From: Lucifuga dentata
Taxonomy: Eukaryota; Chordata; Actinopteri; Ophidiiformes; Bythitidae
Assembly: GCA_014773175.1 (NCBI GenBank)
Contig: VXCM01003379.1
Coordinates: forward strand, 56,862-120,861
Direction: 5' to 3'
Length of the DNA stretch: 64,000 bases
In this document: piece by piece, positions 46,507 through 58,400 of the stretch
Layout of the letters: every line of letters begins with the position of its first letter
Numbering within the stretch: position 1 is the stretch's first letter
Translations under genes and position numbers: made by a program
The notes under the pieces: model-generated
Told to the model about the DNA's origin: nothing
Seen by the model: only the letters and a program-made list of their open reading frames with translations
Databases searched by the model: none

Positions 46507-46925
46507 GAGTGGTGGAAGAAGTAATGAAATCCTTTAAGTAAATACCACAATGTAAAACTAGACTACTAGACTACTAAATATTTGACTTATAGTCAAATAT
46601 TTAGCATTTGCCCACATAAAGCCAGATTTTTACTTTCATTACATTAATATCAGATTGTTAAAACAATATCATATGCAAATCATTGTAAAGTGGCATCACA
46701 GACATTATCTTCTGGATTCAAATCTGTCACTATTGAAAATGAGTCAGCATCAATTTTATTGACACAATTTTGTTGTGGTTGCATGTTTCTAGGCCTCTTT
46801 GGTAATGTACAGCGATGCCATAAATGTGAAATGTAGTGGTGTAGAAGTAGAAAGAAGCACAAACTGCACAAAAACTCAAGTAAAGTACAAGTACCACAAA
46901 ACTGTCCTTACCTAAAATACTTAAT
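46507..46925 (+). mobile_element. Fish MITE (CAGTGGTGGAAGAAGTA family), decayed
   Basis: The left end GAGTGGTGGAAGAAGTAATG with AAATCCTTTAAGTAAATACC matches the fish repeat CAGTGGTGGAAGAAGTACTCAGATCC. Near the right side AATGTAGTGGTGTAGAAGTA and ACTCAAGTAAAGTACAAGTA also match that family. The final terminus, expected to read ACTTTCCACCACTG, is absent or too diverged, so the right boundary is approximate. Confidence 0.65.
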
Positions 46926-48035
46926 CCAGCCCTCCAGAGGACATGGCTTTAGAATGTCATACCATGTAAAACTTTCATGTCACCGTGGAACGGAACAGCA
47001 TTGTTAGGTCACAGTGAAAAAGGGCACATACTGTAATAGAATGGAAAAAAGGAAAAAAAAAAAAATCTCAGTCCCATTTTTTTCATTGTGTAGTTTGACA
47101 TGTTAGCAAGATGGTGTTAGGAGAAGTCAGTCTGCAGCTGCTTATGAGGAAAGGGTAGAAACTACAGCAATGCACTGGGGAGCCATGACGCAAGGGGAGA
47201 TTGGATGTGTAGTGAAGCTTATTGCATGAAATGTTTCATGGGCTCCCAATGACAATTAGAGAGGCAACATGAATTTTCTGTGGCTATGGGTGACAGGAAA
47301 AGAAAAGAAGCCGCTTTACATCTACGCATGTTGTCAAAAATAGTTAAATTGACAGTTGTAGATATATGCATGATGTCAGCTTGACAATGATGTTATTGTG
47401 AAACAAAGAAAATAATTTGACAGGTGGGAAATGTCGTTTTAGACCCCTATGTGTTTTGAGCCAGCACAGCTGTGACAATGACAACCCGCACTGATGCAAC
47501 CTGATGAAATCGGAGATGAAAAGCACACTTCCTGTGTGGCCTAATCAGGTTCCTGCCTGCCATGGGTGGTACTTACAAAAGTTCTCTCTAACACTGCTAT
47601 TTGACACACACAAAATATATATTCTCTAAGGAGATAAATAATTTGTAGGCACTGGCCCTTATCCTTGACACCATAAATAATGTAAGGTTAAATCCAGAAA
47701 ATGTATATTTCGTCACACTGGGCACTTTAAGGAAGCCATGATGAAGCAGTCAATGTGAAAAGTCATTTTAAAGGCAGAGGTAATGCAGCAATCAGCTTTG
47801 GGTGATTTGTCAATAGTGAGTAATTCATGCCTCTTCTCTGGTGGAATGCCCTGCAGATAAACAAGGGAAACAAATGAGAAGTGTTTGAGTGCACCGGGCA
47901 TACACAAACATCTTCTCAACTGTTGTTGTCAGCATGTTAATCAGGCTTTGGTTAGTTGTACCCTGAGGCACTCTATGATATAAACACAGATAGAAAAAAA
48001 TATATATATATATCATATTAGCACCATTAAATGAG
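46926..48035. other. Non-coding DNA
   Basis: Short open frames only; (TA)n at 47999-48013. Confidence 0.5.
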
Positions 48036-48039
48036 TAAC

Positions 48040-49060
48040 TTTGTTGTCTTCGTCCCTGATGGCTCTCAGAAGAAAATTCTGCGATTAAGTATTTATAATG
48101 TTTAGTGTTCAACAAGGTCATTATCTCTCTGATGTCAGTGCTTTAAATGTTAGAAAAGAAGGATGCTGCACAATGTGGTAGTGACCTTTCTGTTAGAGAC
48201 CATTGATGGTACATGGCTGGCATTTAAGACAAGATCATTACAGCTCTGGTTTTAATTGAAGCCTTTATCCCGGGTGTAATCAGGGCTAAATAAACAATGC
48301 TGGAATCATTCAAGACCCAATTAGCCCGGTGGGGAGAGCTGTGCATGGAGATGCTGGCTTCTTCATAATCAGCTGCAACTAATACTTGATAAAGGAGGCT
48401 GATATCTCTACCTGTTTCCACAACTAATTGCCTGTAATTAGTACAAGGTAGGGGTGATCGTGAAGGTGGATATTATTATGAGAGATATCACTGGGCAGAT
48501 TATTCACATTTCATATTGTGTGGGCATTGAGGAAATATCTCTGGAATATTGGAGTAATTCTTTAATTGCTCTCATAATGAGCCCTTCCACAAGGGGATAT
48601 TGCATGATAGAATTACGACACAGTTACAATGTTTGAGAAATGAGACTTCATTAGAAGGATTTTCTTATCTCTATCAGTGTTGAAATGAAAGATTCCACAG
48701 CAGTCAGTGGGAGTTTATCTTTACACTATGCCAAAGACTTCCAAATGACTCCACACCTCTGTGGCTGTTAGATAAACAAAAAGAAAAAAGAAAAAGTATA
48801 AATGATATTCCTCTTGTTAATTAATGGGCAAAATGAGCTCGGAAATCCCCAGAATCAAATTACATAACTGGGCAAAATAGACATATACCCACCAATGCTT
48901 TGTGACAAATGGGCTTAAAGCAATCACATATTTCTAATGAAATCACGTGAATTAATGTCTTAGATCTTAGCTTTTATGAATTTGCCTCAGGTGGCCATTG
49001 CACTAGGAAGTCAACGGAAATTATTCAGACGTGCTCTGTAGAACAAAACTTGTGTTTCAA
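48040..49060. promoter_or_regulatory. Candidate conserved non-coding block
   Basis: About 1 kb without microsatellites or recognised transposons, unusual for this window. It is dense in homeodomain cores: GTTTTAATTGAAG (48250), ACCCAATTAGCCC (48316), the inverted pair at 48423-48442, GTTAATTAATGG (48817) and GTGAATTAATG (48948), with a CAGCTG-type word near 48370. Such composition is typical of vertebrate developmental enhancers. Conservation cannot be tested here. Confidence 0.35.
48423..48442. promoter_or_regulatory. Inverted homeodomain site pair
   Basis: ACTAATTGCCTGTAATTAGT: two perfect ACTAATT/AATTAGT half-sites facing each other with a 6-base spacer. This is a possible dimer site for a Q50 homeodomain factor. 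Confidence 0.35.
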
Positions 49061-49639
49061 CTCATGCCTGGGAGGAAACGGGGAAGTAATAGGACAATGA
49101 GGAATGATGCAGTTATTCCTGGATATTGCGATACAGAGTGTGTATATAGGTAGGTTTTATATGGTAATACTTTAATGTTATCTCTGCAAAAGCTGCTGTG
49201 GAATTTAAGCAATTACCGATTTGGTAATTGATAACAGAAGCAAGTATTCTTTTTGCCATTTATTTTGCCACATAATATACATGCAAAAAAACAAAAAAAA
49301 AAACAAAACAAAAATAAAAAAAACATTGATTAATTTCTGCTCTCCCTTGTTGCATCACTGCTGTGCACAGTAAGCGACAACAGGTCGTTTTAGTTATTGT
49401 CTCTTTAAGGCCTCCTCCCGAAAGGCCAGCTGACTTGAGCTGGCAACTCACAGAGGGCAAAACACAGAAGTTGGCCAAACGGTCATCATCCTCATACTTT
49501 GTTGGTGTGTCTAACAAATGTGTTACACGTAACATGTTATTGAAGTAAACATCTCATCAAGAACAAAGCTTTCAGAGCAGTTCAGGACCTATTGGTTTGT
49601 CTCCTGGGTGCGTTGCTGCAATTGTGAACCTCAAGTTGT
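49061..49639. other. Non-coding DNA
   Basis: A-rich run at 49286-49324; no feature recognised. Confidence 0.5.
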
Positions 49640-49714
49640 TTCAATTTTGACAACACCTACTCCCTACTGTAAAAAATGAGAAAAAAATAACAGAGTATAA
49701 TATGTCCCCTTTAA
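49640..49714 (-). mobile_element. Terminal piece of a TTAA-type MITE
   Basis: Read on the minus strand the segment starts TTAAAGGGGACATATTATAC and continues into a T-rich stretch, a pattern common at the ends of fish TTAA-flanked MITEs. The other end was not located; it may lie near 49410 (CTTTAAGGCC), but this is unsupported. Confidence 0.4.
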
Positions 49715-50273
49715 AAAGTGGCTCTAACACTGAAATACATATTCAGTATTTTTGCCACTAGAAGTTACTGTATGAATAATGAATTTAAAATTTCTCATAA
49801 TATGTGTCATGGTGAGATCTATGGAAATTATTGTTGTATTACAAAGATATTAAGACAGGTCATTCTGCTATGATGGGTACCACATCCTATGTCAACTCCA
49901 CCCAGGCTCCACCCACACTGGCCAAATTTGGATACTATTGACAAGTACTGATAAGATTGCAGGAAAGGCAGACTCTAAATTATTATTCTTAAATAATTCT
50001 TAAGCTTTCCTTACATTAATCAGCACACGTTGACCTAATAGGATGGCATTGTTGTAAGGTGTGTCTCAGGTCAAAGCCAATGAAGATCAGAGTATTTAAG
50101 AGCCACAATTTATTCTGCTTCATCTGGTGTTAACATGACATTGACATGTTAAATCGACACATAGAAATCTAAATTCTCTGGTTTCAAGCGCTCTGCATAT
50201 TAAAAGATTGACACTTAGATCACAGATATATTAATGCATTAATCTCTGTAGTATGTGATTACTGTGCATAGTG

Positions 50274-50305
<32 letters not shown>

Positions 50306-50487
50306 TGCGTGTGCATGTATGAGAGAGGAAGACAGACGCAGCATGCAGCAGATGAGGCTTAATGAAGAAGCTCTGCACTGCACTGTGAGAATGTGTGAGA
50401 TCAGATCAAAATTCACCATTAAATAAATTGACTGATCAGCTGAGTGGACTGCTGTCTAAATACACAGATCGGAATTTCTTTCCTGTT
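49715..50487. other. Non-coding DNA
   Basis: Unique sequence with a GT/GCGT microsatellite near its end; no gene recognised. Confidence 0.5.
50271..50313. repeat. (GT)n(GCGT)n microsatellite
   Basis: GT units followed by about six GCGT units, each holding a CpG. Confidence 0.95.
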
Positions 50488-50624
50488 CCATCCATCCATT
50501 TTCTATACCCGTTTGTCCTGTTAAGGGTCACGGGGGGGGGCTGGAGCCTATCCCAGTGGTCATTGGGCGAGAGGCAGGGTACACCCTGGACAGGTCGCCA
50601 GTCTGTCGCAGGGCTGACACAGAC
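50488..50624 (-). mobile_element. LINE 3-prime tail with (ATGG)n end
   Basis: On the minus strand the copy reads GCGACAGACTGGCGACCTGT, CCAGGGTGTACCCTGCC, TCTCGCCCAATGACC, GGGATAGGCTCCAGCC and ends GTATAGAAAATGGATGGATGG-like. This is a very common fish retroposon 3-prime sequence (GGATAGGCTCCAGC...AAAATGGATGGATGG), probably of RTE or a related LINE class. The copy is 5-prime truncated to about 137 bp, as usual for LINEs, and the open frame through it is not a gene. Confidence 0.8.
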
Positions 50625-53252
50625 TCCGACGTAATGTTCTGCTTTATCTGCATATGAATGATGTAAGCGATCAATATGATGACCGCTCTCTGTAAACAAA
50701 AATGGAGGACATATGATATATATCAGACATACTGAAGTGTGTTGATGTCAAATACATGTTAGTGTGTGATAACAGGCTATGTTACAGCAGCAAAAGCACT
50801 GCTTCTCCACCATGATTAACTGATGAAAATACATGTCTGGATGGAAGAGATAAATAGTCACCTAACATATCAGATGTTTCTCTCTGCATTTGAAAGTTGC
50901 TAACCTGCTGATTATATTTTTAAATAGTTCTCTCGTCCATTGAAGCTTTTTTTTTTTTTTTTTTTNTTTTTTTTTTTTTTTTTTGCATCCGTCTCAGAAA
51001 TGTGCACATGCGCAACTGCATCTGGGCTGCTACAGGTCAAAGCCGTGTAAATACAGGTATCAGATATGAGCCGCTTAAAAAAAAAAATGTAAATACACTG
51101 AACAAAAAATCAGATACAGGCAAAACATCAAAATTGAGCATCAAGACTTGTAAATCCAGTGTAAATGCAGTCTTAGTGATCTCTCCCAAATCCAAACTCC
51201 TGCAACTTATGGATAATATCAAAGCCACTCATACAACTCTGCTGTAGTCTATGTTCAAATCAAATTAAATATAATCTTTTCAGATCATTGGTAAGGCTAG
51301 TTGTGCCAGGGCGAAATGTAAGAATTGACCCTAAAATAAATTAGAGTTCATTTATGGTGAAAACAAATGGAGACTAAAAAAAACTTGTGTACAACTGAAT
51401 ACAGGCAACATTGCCATCCAGCCTTATTTCCTATTTAGGGAAGCAATTTGGTCTCTAAACTGCTATTGATTGTTTGAAAGAAACAATAGAGAACCACTGG
51501 CTTACAGTATATCATAAATCTTTTTTCAATTTATATAATAACATAACCTTTCAATAGCTGACGTAAACATACTCAGGTTAGGAGATGCATCAAGCTTTGT
51601 CCATGTGGTGAAAACGCACTGTAAAATCACAGGACAACATGACTGAAGATGTACAATAAATGGTAAGAAGCCACATGGAATCGAATATGCTCAGATCCGA
51701 TTTGGGCCTCTTGCATATGTGCACTTGATAGGGCTGAGAAAACTGAATATATTGTGTATTAGATTGCAAGCTCCATCTGTCTGCCATTCTCTACCCTTGC
51801 AACTCATTGTCATTCATTGAGAGGTAAATGGATGCTGAGTAGACTTTTCACAGTGAGAGAGTGACTGTAGGTGTGATAATGATATAAAAAAAAAAAAATG
51901 TCAGCAGCTCATCTGATACATGGAAACATGGCTTGGTGATCGACTCACCTACAACCCCACAGGGGTTACGTTACAGTGCTCTTTGTGAGTTAAATGCCAG
52001 CCCTCCCCTGGCTCGCACAGTATCTGATAGCCTCAAGCAGCACTCACAGAGATACCACTCAGGTTCAAGGGTTCAAACTCACACCACATGGTCAGTGGTC
52101 ACTGGGTAGGTTTTATTTCTGATTTCCCCATTCCCTGACAAATCTTCAGTTTTATTTTAAATTTTATATATGTGGTACAATATCAATGATTACATTTAAG
52201 GGAGGGGACCAATTTTTGCATAAACAGTTTATTGGTCATGGGGAGCACTCTTCAGGGTGTGAAAACAACAGTATTAAGGCTTTTATGAAATAAGAGGGTG
52301 TTATGCAAACTCAGGTAAACTCACCCTTTTGTCATCAGATGAGTTACTTCCTGTTGGTACCCTTGTGATGACCGTTATGATGTCACAAGGGTCAGCGGCC
52401 ATGACTTTGAAAAGCACCCTCTGCAATCACAATAGCCTTTATACTGTTGTTCTGACATGCCGAATAGTGCTCTCTAAGAACAATAAAACTCTGTTTGATG
52501 TGTAATATTGAGCAATACTTAAAATTAGGATTATTTTTCTTGCCTTAATTATGTCTGTCATGAACAAATATGAGCAGTTATGGCATGTATTTGGTGTATA
52601 AGAATTTTTAGGGAGGTTTAAATAATCCTAATCAGATAAATAATGGGAGGACTATATGTTGCATAGCTTACTTTGTGATCTTGAAGCACAATAAATTCAG
52701 CATAATCACATCCAGTGCTTAATAAAAATAGACTTATGTGCAGAAATTGTGGAATTGTGTACTCAAAAGTGAAAGCTTTTTCAATCATTTGTATAATATT
52801 GTATGACCTACTTCTGGTGTTAGAGGCATATTATAAGTGGGTGCTGAAGCCACATTACAAAACCCAAATACTATTGGACATTTAGACTGACAAATGACAA
52901 GTAATATAATACTGCACTACATTTAAAAAAAAAAAAAAAAAAAATCACTGCACTCATCCATCCACACATCTACCCATCCATCATCCCTTCACCTGACAAT
53001 TTTCTCTTACTTTATGCCTTACACCTACTGATGACACCTACTTAATTTCCACCTATTGACATTTATCAGCAATGTAGGCAACTTAGTTATCTACATTAGT
53101 CAATTTTGTTGTCCAGTTGTGTTGTCCTCTTTCCAATGCATTAATAACATAACAATGGCATTTGTTTGGGATTCTTGAAGGAGTTATAAATTTCTCAAAG
53201 AATGTAAAAAAAAAAAACAAAACAAAAAAAAAAGCACACATCATTTATATCT
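50625..53252. other. Non-coding DNA
   Basis: Poly-T with N at 50966 (50947-50984), followed by a possible older repeat (GTAAATACACTGAAC..., GTAAATGCAGTCTTAGTG at 51161). Poly-A at 52925-52944. ACCCTTGTGA and its inverse TCACAAGGGT lie near 52360-52393. No gene recognised. Confidence 0.5.
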
Positions 53253-53699
53253 TTAAAGACAATACATGCAAGAGTGCTTGTTTGAGCCCAGTACAGTATA
53301 TATAACCCACTTATATGTTACGATACTGACAATCATTTTCCAAAATATACTACTGGAGTACTACATTTTAGGATTTTTTTTCCTGCCTTCTGGACTGCCG
53401 TTGGTTCAGTTCATTCCAGTACGCTATTTAAAATCTACTTGTGGAGAATATAGTCCCAGGACAAGAAATTAATGAGCCTCCCTTCCACAATAGTGCATTA
53501 GTTTTAGCAGGTGAAATTTAAAATTTTAAGGTGGATGTATCACCTGAACATTTAATTTTGAAATATTAGGGGATTTGGAAAATAACATGAAAACTAAAAT
53601 ACAGTTTTATTCTGGAAATTGGTTGACAGTAACGTAACATCTATGCAGGTTGTGCATATTGGGCTTAAGCATGCAAATTGATGGTATGATCCTTCAATG
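53253..53699 (+). mobile_element. MITE family copy 3
   Basis: Starts TTAAAGACAATACATGC, then TTGTTTGAGCCCAGTAC, CCTGCCTTCTGGACTGCC, GAATATAGTCCCAGGAC and ends ATGGTATGATCCTTCAA. All blocks align with the copies at 18828 and 42271. A ~90-bp internal block present in the other copies is missing between CTTGTGGA and GAATATAG. The terminal TTAA has decayed to TCAA. Confidence 0.7.
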
Positions 53700-55158
53700 T
53701 GTTATTACATTTTTGGCCAGAGGCATTCATCAGAGCATGAGATGTGTTTTGTAGCACATCACTTACATTGAAGACAATGACCTAATTACACACAGGTGTA
53801 CAAAAAAGAAACAAAACAAAACATCCAACTAGAAATGGAAAACCCCAACCTGCCACAAGGGGCAAGGACAGAGACAAATAAAAGGTTAAAATGTGTTTGC
53901 ATCTCTGGTTGGGTGTAGTTTGCTGTTTGTAATTAGGTCACTGTCTAAGTCATGGGTGTCAAACCACTCACATGGAGTGCTGAGAAGCTGATAGACTGAA
54001 GTCTATTCAAGCCATTTGTCAGCTGAATTTACTGATTCACTGCAACTTCTCTCTGATTAATGGTGTGCTGATAATTGTAGTATGATCAGATTTGATGTGT
54101 GGTGTGTGAACACTCAGCTTCACCAAATATCCCTTCCTCAAATTAATAAAAGAAGGCCTAGAGTCACTTCTGCTGTCATTACTTTATCTTACAATCTCTG
54201 TATTTTTGTCAACACTGTGTCAAATTAATATTCTGATCCTTGAGACAACACCCTTAACAGTTTTCTATTAGCTAAACATTTTGAAAGTCCCTCTTTGCCT
54301 TGAGGCCAGGTGTTTCACTAAGAGCTACTCAGTCTCTTTTTAGCCCTGAGCTATACTACAGCTCTAACAGGATGGAGCTTTGAGTCGGTAATCTAGCCAG
54401 CCAGAGATCGGTTCCATGCATGCTTCTGCTGAAGACCTGGGAACAGCCCTGTGTCCATCACACACACCCCTCCAGAACTATCAATAATTTAAAAGGACAA
54501 AGTGTTTGATACATGAGAGTAAAGCCAGCTTGCTTTTCTCTCATAAGTCAATATTTTGACAGCCAAGTGTGAAGAGGGGAAGGATTCCAAGGGGACTCTG
54601 CCATGTAAAGTGTTCCTTCATGTTTTGCAAAGTGAGCACTACCACTCACTCTTTCTACATCCACGGAATGCAGAGTGAAGAGGAAGTGACTGTGGGATAC
54701 AGTCTGTTCTGACTGACTGGCTAACTTAACAACTGACTCACCAGATAATGACTGAGCTTTAAGCTGTTGGTCTCTTTTTCTTCTCTTTGGATTCTCCCAC
54801 TTCCCATGTTGTTGTACCTTTCAGTGTTAATTTCTTATATCTCTTTCTTGTCTGCACACCCTCCCCTCCCACAACCAAGGAGCAAATGGAAAGCTGAGAA
54901 TTTTATGAAGAAAAGAAATGTGGGGAGAGAAAGAGAATAGGAGAGATGAGGGGGTGAGAATGAAAACAAATGGAGAGGAGTACAGAAAAGCTAATGAGGC
55001 CAAAAAAGAGGGGGGGAATGAAGGGAGCACGACAACAAGAGAAACCCTGTTTCACTGCCTGTGGAGTTCTTTTAAAACAAATGGCTTCTATGATACCATT
55101 ATCCTAACTGTATTTTATTGTGAGTTCCTGCTAAGCCTTTCACTCAAAACCAAGGAAA
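53700..55158. other. Non-coding DNA
   Basis: Purine-rich tract at about 54890-55045 (GAGAAAGAGAATAGGAGAG type). No gene recognised. Confidence 0.5.
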
Positions 55159-55162
55159 ATAT

Positions 55163-55213
<51 letters not shown>
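55159..55213. repeat. (ATTT)n microsatellite
   Basis: About 13 units. Confidence 0.95.
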
Positions 55214-57719
55214 GCTTTTTGTTGCTTGTTTAAATAATGGCCATATAAAGCACAAAAGGCTTTGGTCATGAATAGATGGTTTAGAAGTAAACAATAGAAT
55301 TTAAACTCTGTAGACTATTGTAATCCCATTTAAAGCACTATTATGAAGGTATTTATGAAGGTTCAAAGAAACACTGGTTCTATGAGAAGGTTTTCATCCA
55401 TATCTAGGTTGCGCATTGCAATTAATCACTTAACTTGCATCCCAAAAGTATCTTTGTTGAAGAGTGCACGAACACATAGACAATACACAGGAATACAAAG
55501 TGAGATGGAGTGTAAGTCACAAACACTCCTTTAATTATGCTGTGAAGTTTCTCCCCGATGCCCTAGTTATTCTGACTTTCCGGCTGGGGAGCAGGGAAGC
55601 AGCAGAGTCTGTAGGGACAGCCGATGCTCCCTGAAGTGGGAGAAGGAGGATGGAAGACATCCCTGGTGGCAGCAGGGAGGACCACGTCAATGCTTGGGGG
55701 GGTGGGGGAACAATTCAGGACCTTGTTTTCTTTATATTTCTGTTCCTCTCCAGCAGAAGAATAAAAAAGTCAACAAAATCTCAAAACCACTTTTGTATTT
55801 CTGGGAACATAAAGATATGTAATTAAATTAAAAAAACTGGGGATGAAGCCATCAAACATGCTGTTGATGCTTTATGGACTGTCTCTGTTTTATTCTGTTT
55901 CAAATATTTTTTGGACTGAAATCTGGAAGGTGCAATACATTTTTACTGATTATAAATAATGATTTTTATTATTCACTTCACTCACTAGACTGCTATTGGT
56001 AAGTTAACTTTATTTCTTGAAGTCTAATGTTTTATTTCAGTTAATGAAATGTTATATTACTTCATGTTGGCATGCACAGATTGAATTTACAGTATATCCA
56101 GTGTTAGTATCAACTCAAGGTAGACATTGCCCATTTAAATCTCTAAATGATTTTATGATTCTGTACTCATTCTTTCATTTGTAAGTAATTATTTTTCTTT
56201 GTCATTCTCAGCCAATATCAGAAGAAGGTTTTGCATCCGTTTTAATTTCCTCCTAAATAATCACAATTAAGAGATTCTCCACAAACTCCAGTCATCCCAT
56301 GAAGGCTTGTAAGGAGTCTCTAAAAGCCAGACAGGGTCAAAAGCAAACATGGTGAAACTGCTTTTAGATGCTACCATAATCATAGCAGGACCTGACTTCT
56401 TGAAAGTCTTGAATGTGTTCTCAGTATAACAAAGCAGGAGTTAAAACTTACCTGTTCTTGTGCCGTTGACTGCATTTTAACTTTGTTTTCTCTAAATAAT
56501 TAGTTTTGCACTTGATTTCCTTTATGATATTTGAAACTATTCAAATTAATTTGATTTTTTTTTTGTGTTTTTTTTTTTTTTNTTTTTTTTTTTTTGTTTT
56601 GTTTAATGCATTGTGTTTGCTTACTCATCACCTTTTAAGTGTAGTATTCATGCATTTTATGTCTTACATAAACTACTTTGAATTACTCAATTTTTTTGGT
56701 GATATACATATAAATGTTTTCTTCTCTTGCTTTGTCTTGCATGAATATAGTTTATTTCAGTAGTGGCCATTTTCACAGTGGAGAAAAGTATCAAAGCATC
56801 CAAAGAGACCACATCTGTACCATAATCCACCCCTACACTGTTTCTAGCTTTGCTTTGAGCTTCATGGACTAGCACCACACAGAAGCAGTGTAGTTAACTG
56901 TATTTTGGCAAAACCACAAATGAATGGAACATATTGAGTTTATGAATAGAAACAGATAAGCAGATTGTGCTGCAGGTGTTGCTTGCGTCTGTTTGTTTCT
57001 ATACACATTTTCAATAGTGAAGATTGGAAACCATTTGATTTGACATACTTCAAGTTGAGCACAGCTGCTAAGAAAAACTCTATTTCATTTCTAGTTCATC
57101 AGCATTACATACTCAGCTTGGAAAGCCTCATCACCAACTGTGATTGCTTTATAACTTGTTACTGAACATATGACCCTGTTCACTTTAAATCAGGTGACTG
57201 GAACCCTGTAATTGATAAAACAGACTGAACTACTGATGCCAAACCTGTTTATGATCATGGACAATTTGCTTGATATTGTGCCTCATTAAAATTAAATGAG
57301 CATGGAGGCCTGCATTACACTGACAGTCAAATCTAAGGATCTGCATCTAATAATTATGTCACTTTTAACATAATTTATTCTATATTATGTTATATATTTC
57401 TTTCTTAAAGCAGTTTATTCAGATGGGTCTAATTAAAATAGTCCAGGTGGGTTGTGGGCTCATCCAAAGTGATGATCTGAGTAATTTATTATTTTGGTAG
57501 ATGATCAGCTAAGAGTTAAATCTTTCAATGTTATGCTTTATTTGATATTTGCTCTTAGAAATAATTGCCAGCAAAGAAATTAAAACCAACTGCCTTGAAT
57601 GGCAAAATATTCACTATTAATTCCAGTTTGCTTGTTTTAATAATAATATAATTAGTAAAACCATGTAGTTGCTTAAAAACTTAAATAAATTAGAAAGTAA
57701 AATAAAAAAATGAAAAAAA
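55214..57719. other. Non-coding DNA
   Basis: Contains one copy of a short dispersed repeat (55582-55642) and poly-T with N at 56582 (56555-56595). No gene recognised. Confidence 0.5.
55582..55642 (+). repeat. Short dispersed repeat, copy A
   Basis: GGCTGGGGAGCAGGGA through ATGCTCCCTGAAGTGGGAG. A second copy lies at 59248-59304; the last 19 bases are identical and CAGAGTCT is shared. Confidence 0.75.
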
Positions 57720-58400
57720 TAAAGAAAAATCATAGAGCTGTAAGATAGCACTCCGTACCAAATGTGTCAGGATAAACAGATGGCACCGTACTGCAATGCT
57801 GAGATTTCACACTGTGTATAATTTACAGCTCCAATGATACCTACTGTCACACAGCCAAAGCCCTATAGTACTGTGAAGCCTACCACAAAATCTCTAATGA
57901 AATTACCGTATCAAGATTACTAAAATTGCTTAAAAGAACTACATTAAAGAGAATAAGATACATAGTTGTACCAAATCAAACATTTAGCCATGGGATTTGT
58001 GTCACCTAAGGATTTTTGGTATGTTCCTGCCATTCCTAGAAATCAGAAAAACAGCACCTCAATTTCATTACTGAGCCTTCTTGTCGCATATGCTGCCAAC
58101 ACTGCCAAACTTCAAACAGCTATTCCTCTTGTTAATGAGCAAATGATGCATCCTGTTTTAAAATCCACCAAGTGCCACCGTCTCTGAAAGGCAACTTTGC
58201 AATTGAACTCTGTAGTGCTGGCATGCAAATCAAGCACTAATCCATTTGAAGCTGACAGGGTGTCCTGATTACGGCAACAGCTTTCGTCTTCAAACCTTCG
58301 ATCACCATGGTCTATCCAGGTACACGTCGAAACATGAACGAGTTGCAAAGTTCAATTAGCGGATCAATTGTTTGTCAGGCGTGCCAACAAACTGGGGGCA
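57720..58400. promoter_or_regulatory. Candidate conserved non-coding block
   Basis: Unique, repeat-free sequence. It has an exact POU octamer ATGCAAAT at 58223-58230, GTTAATGAGCAAATGATGC (58131), CACTAATCC (58236), and CAATTAGCGGATCAATTG (58353). The motif mixture and lack of decay resemble vertebrate enhancers, but only comparison with other genomes could show it. Confidence 0.33.

Noticed and set aside
50395..50699. Open frames on both strands at 50.4-50.7 kb
   Set aside because: They arise from the relatively GC-rich LINE tail at 50488-50624.
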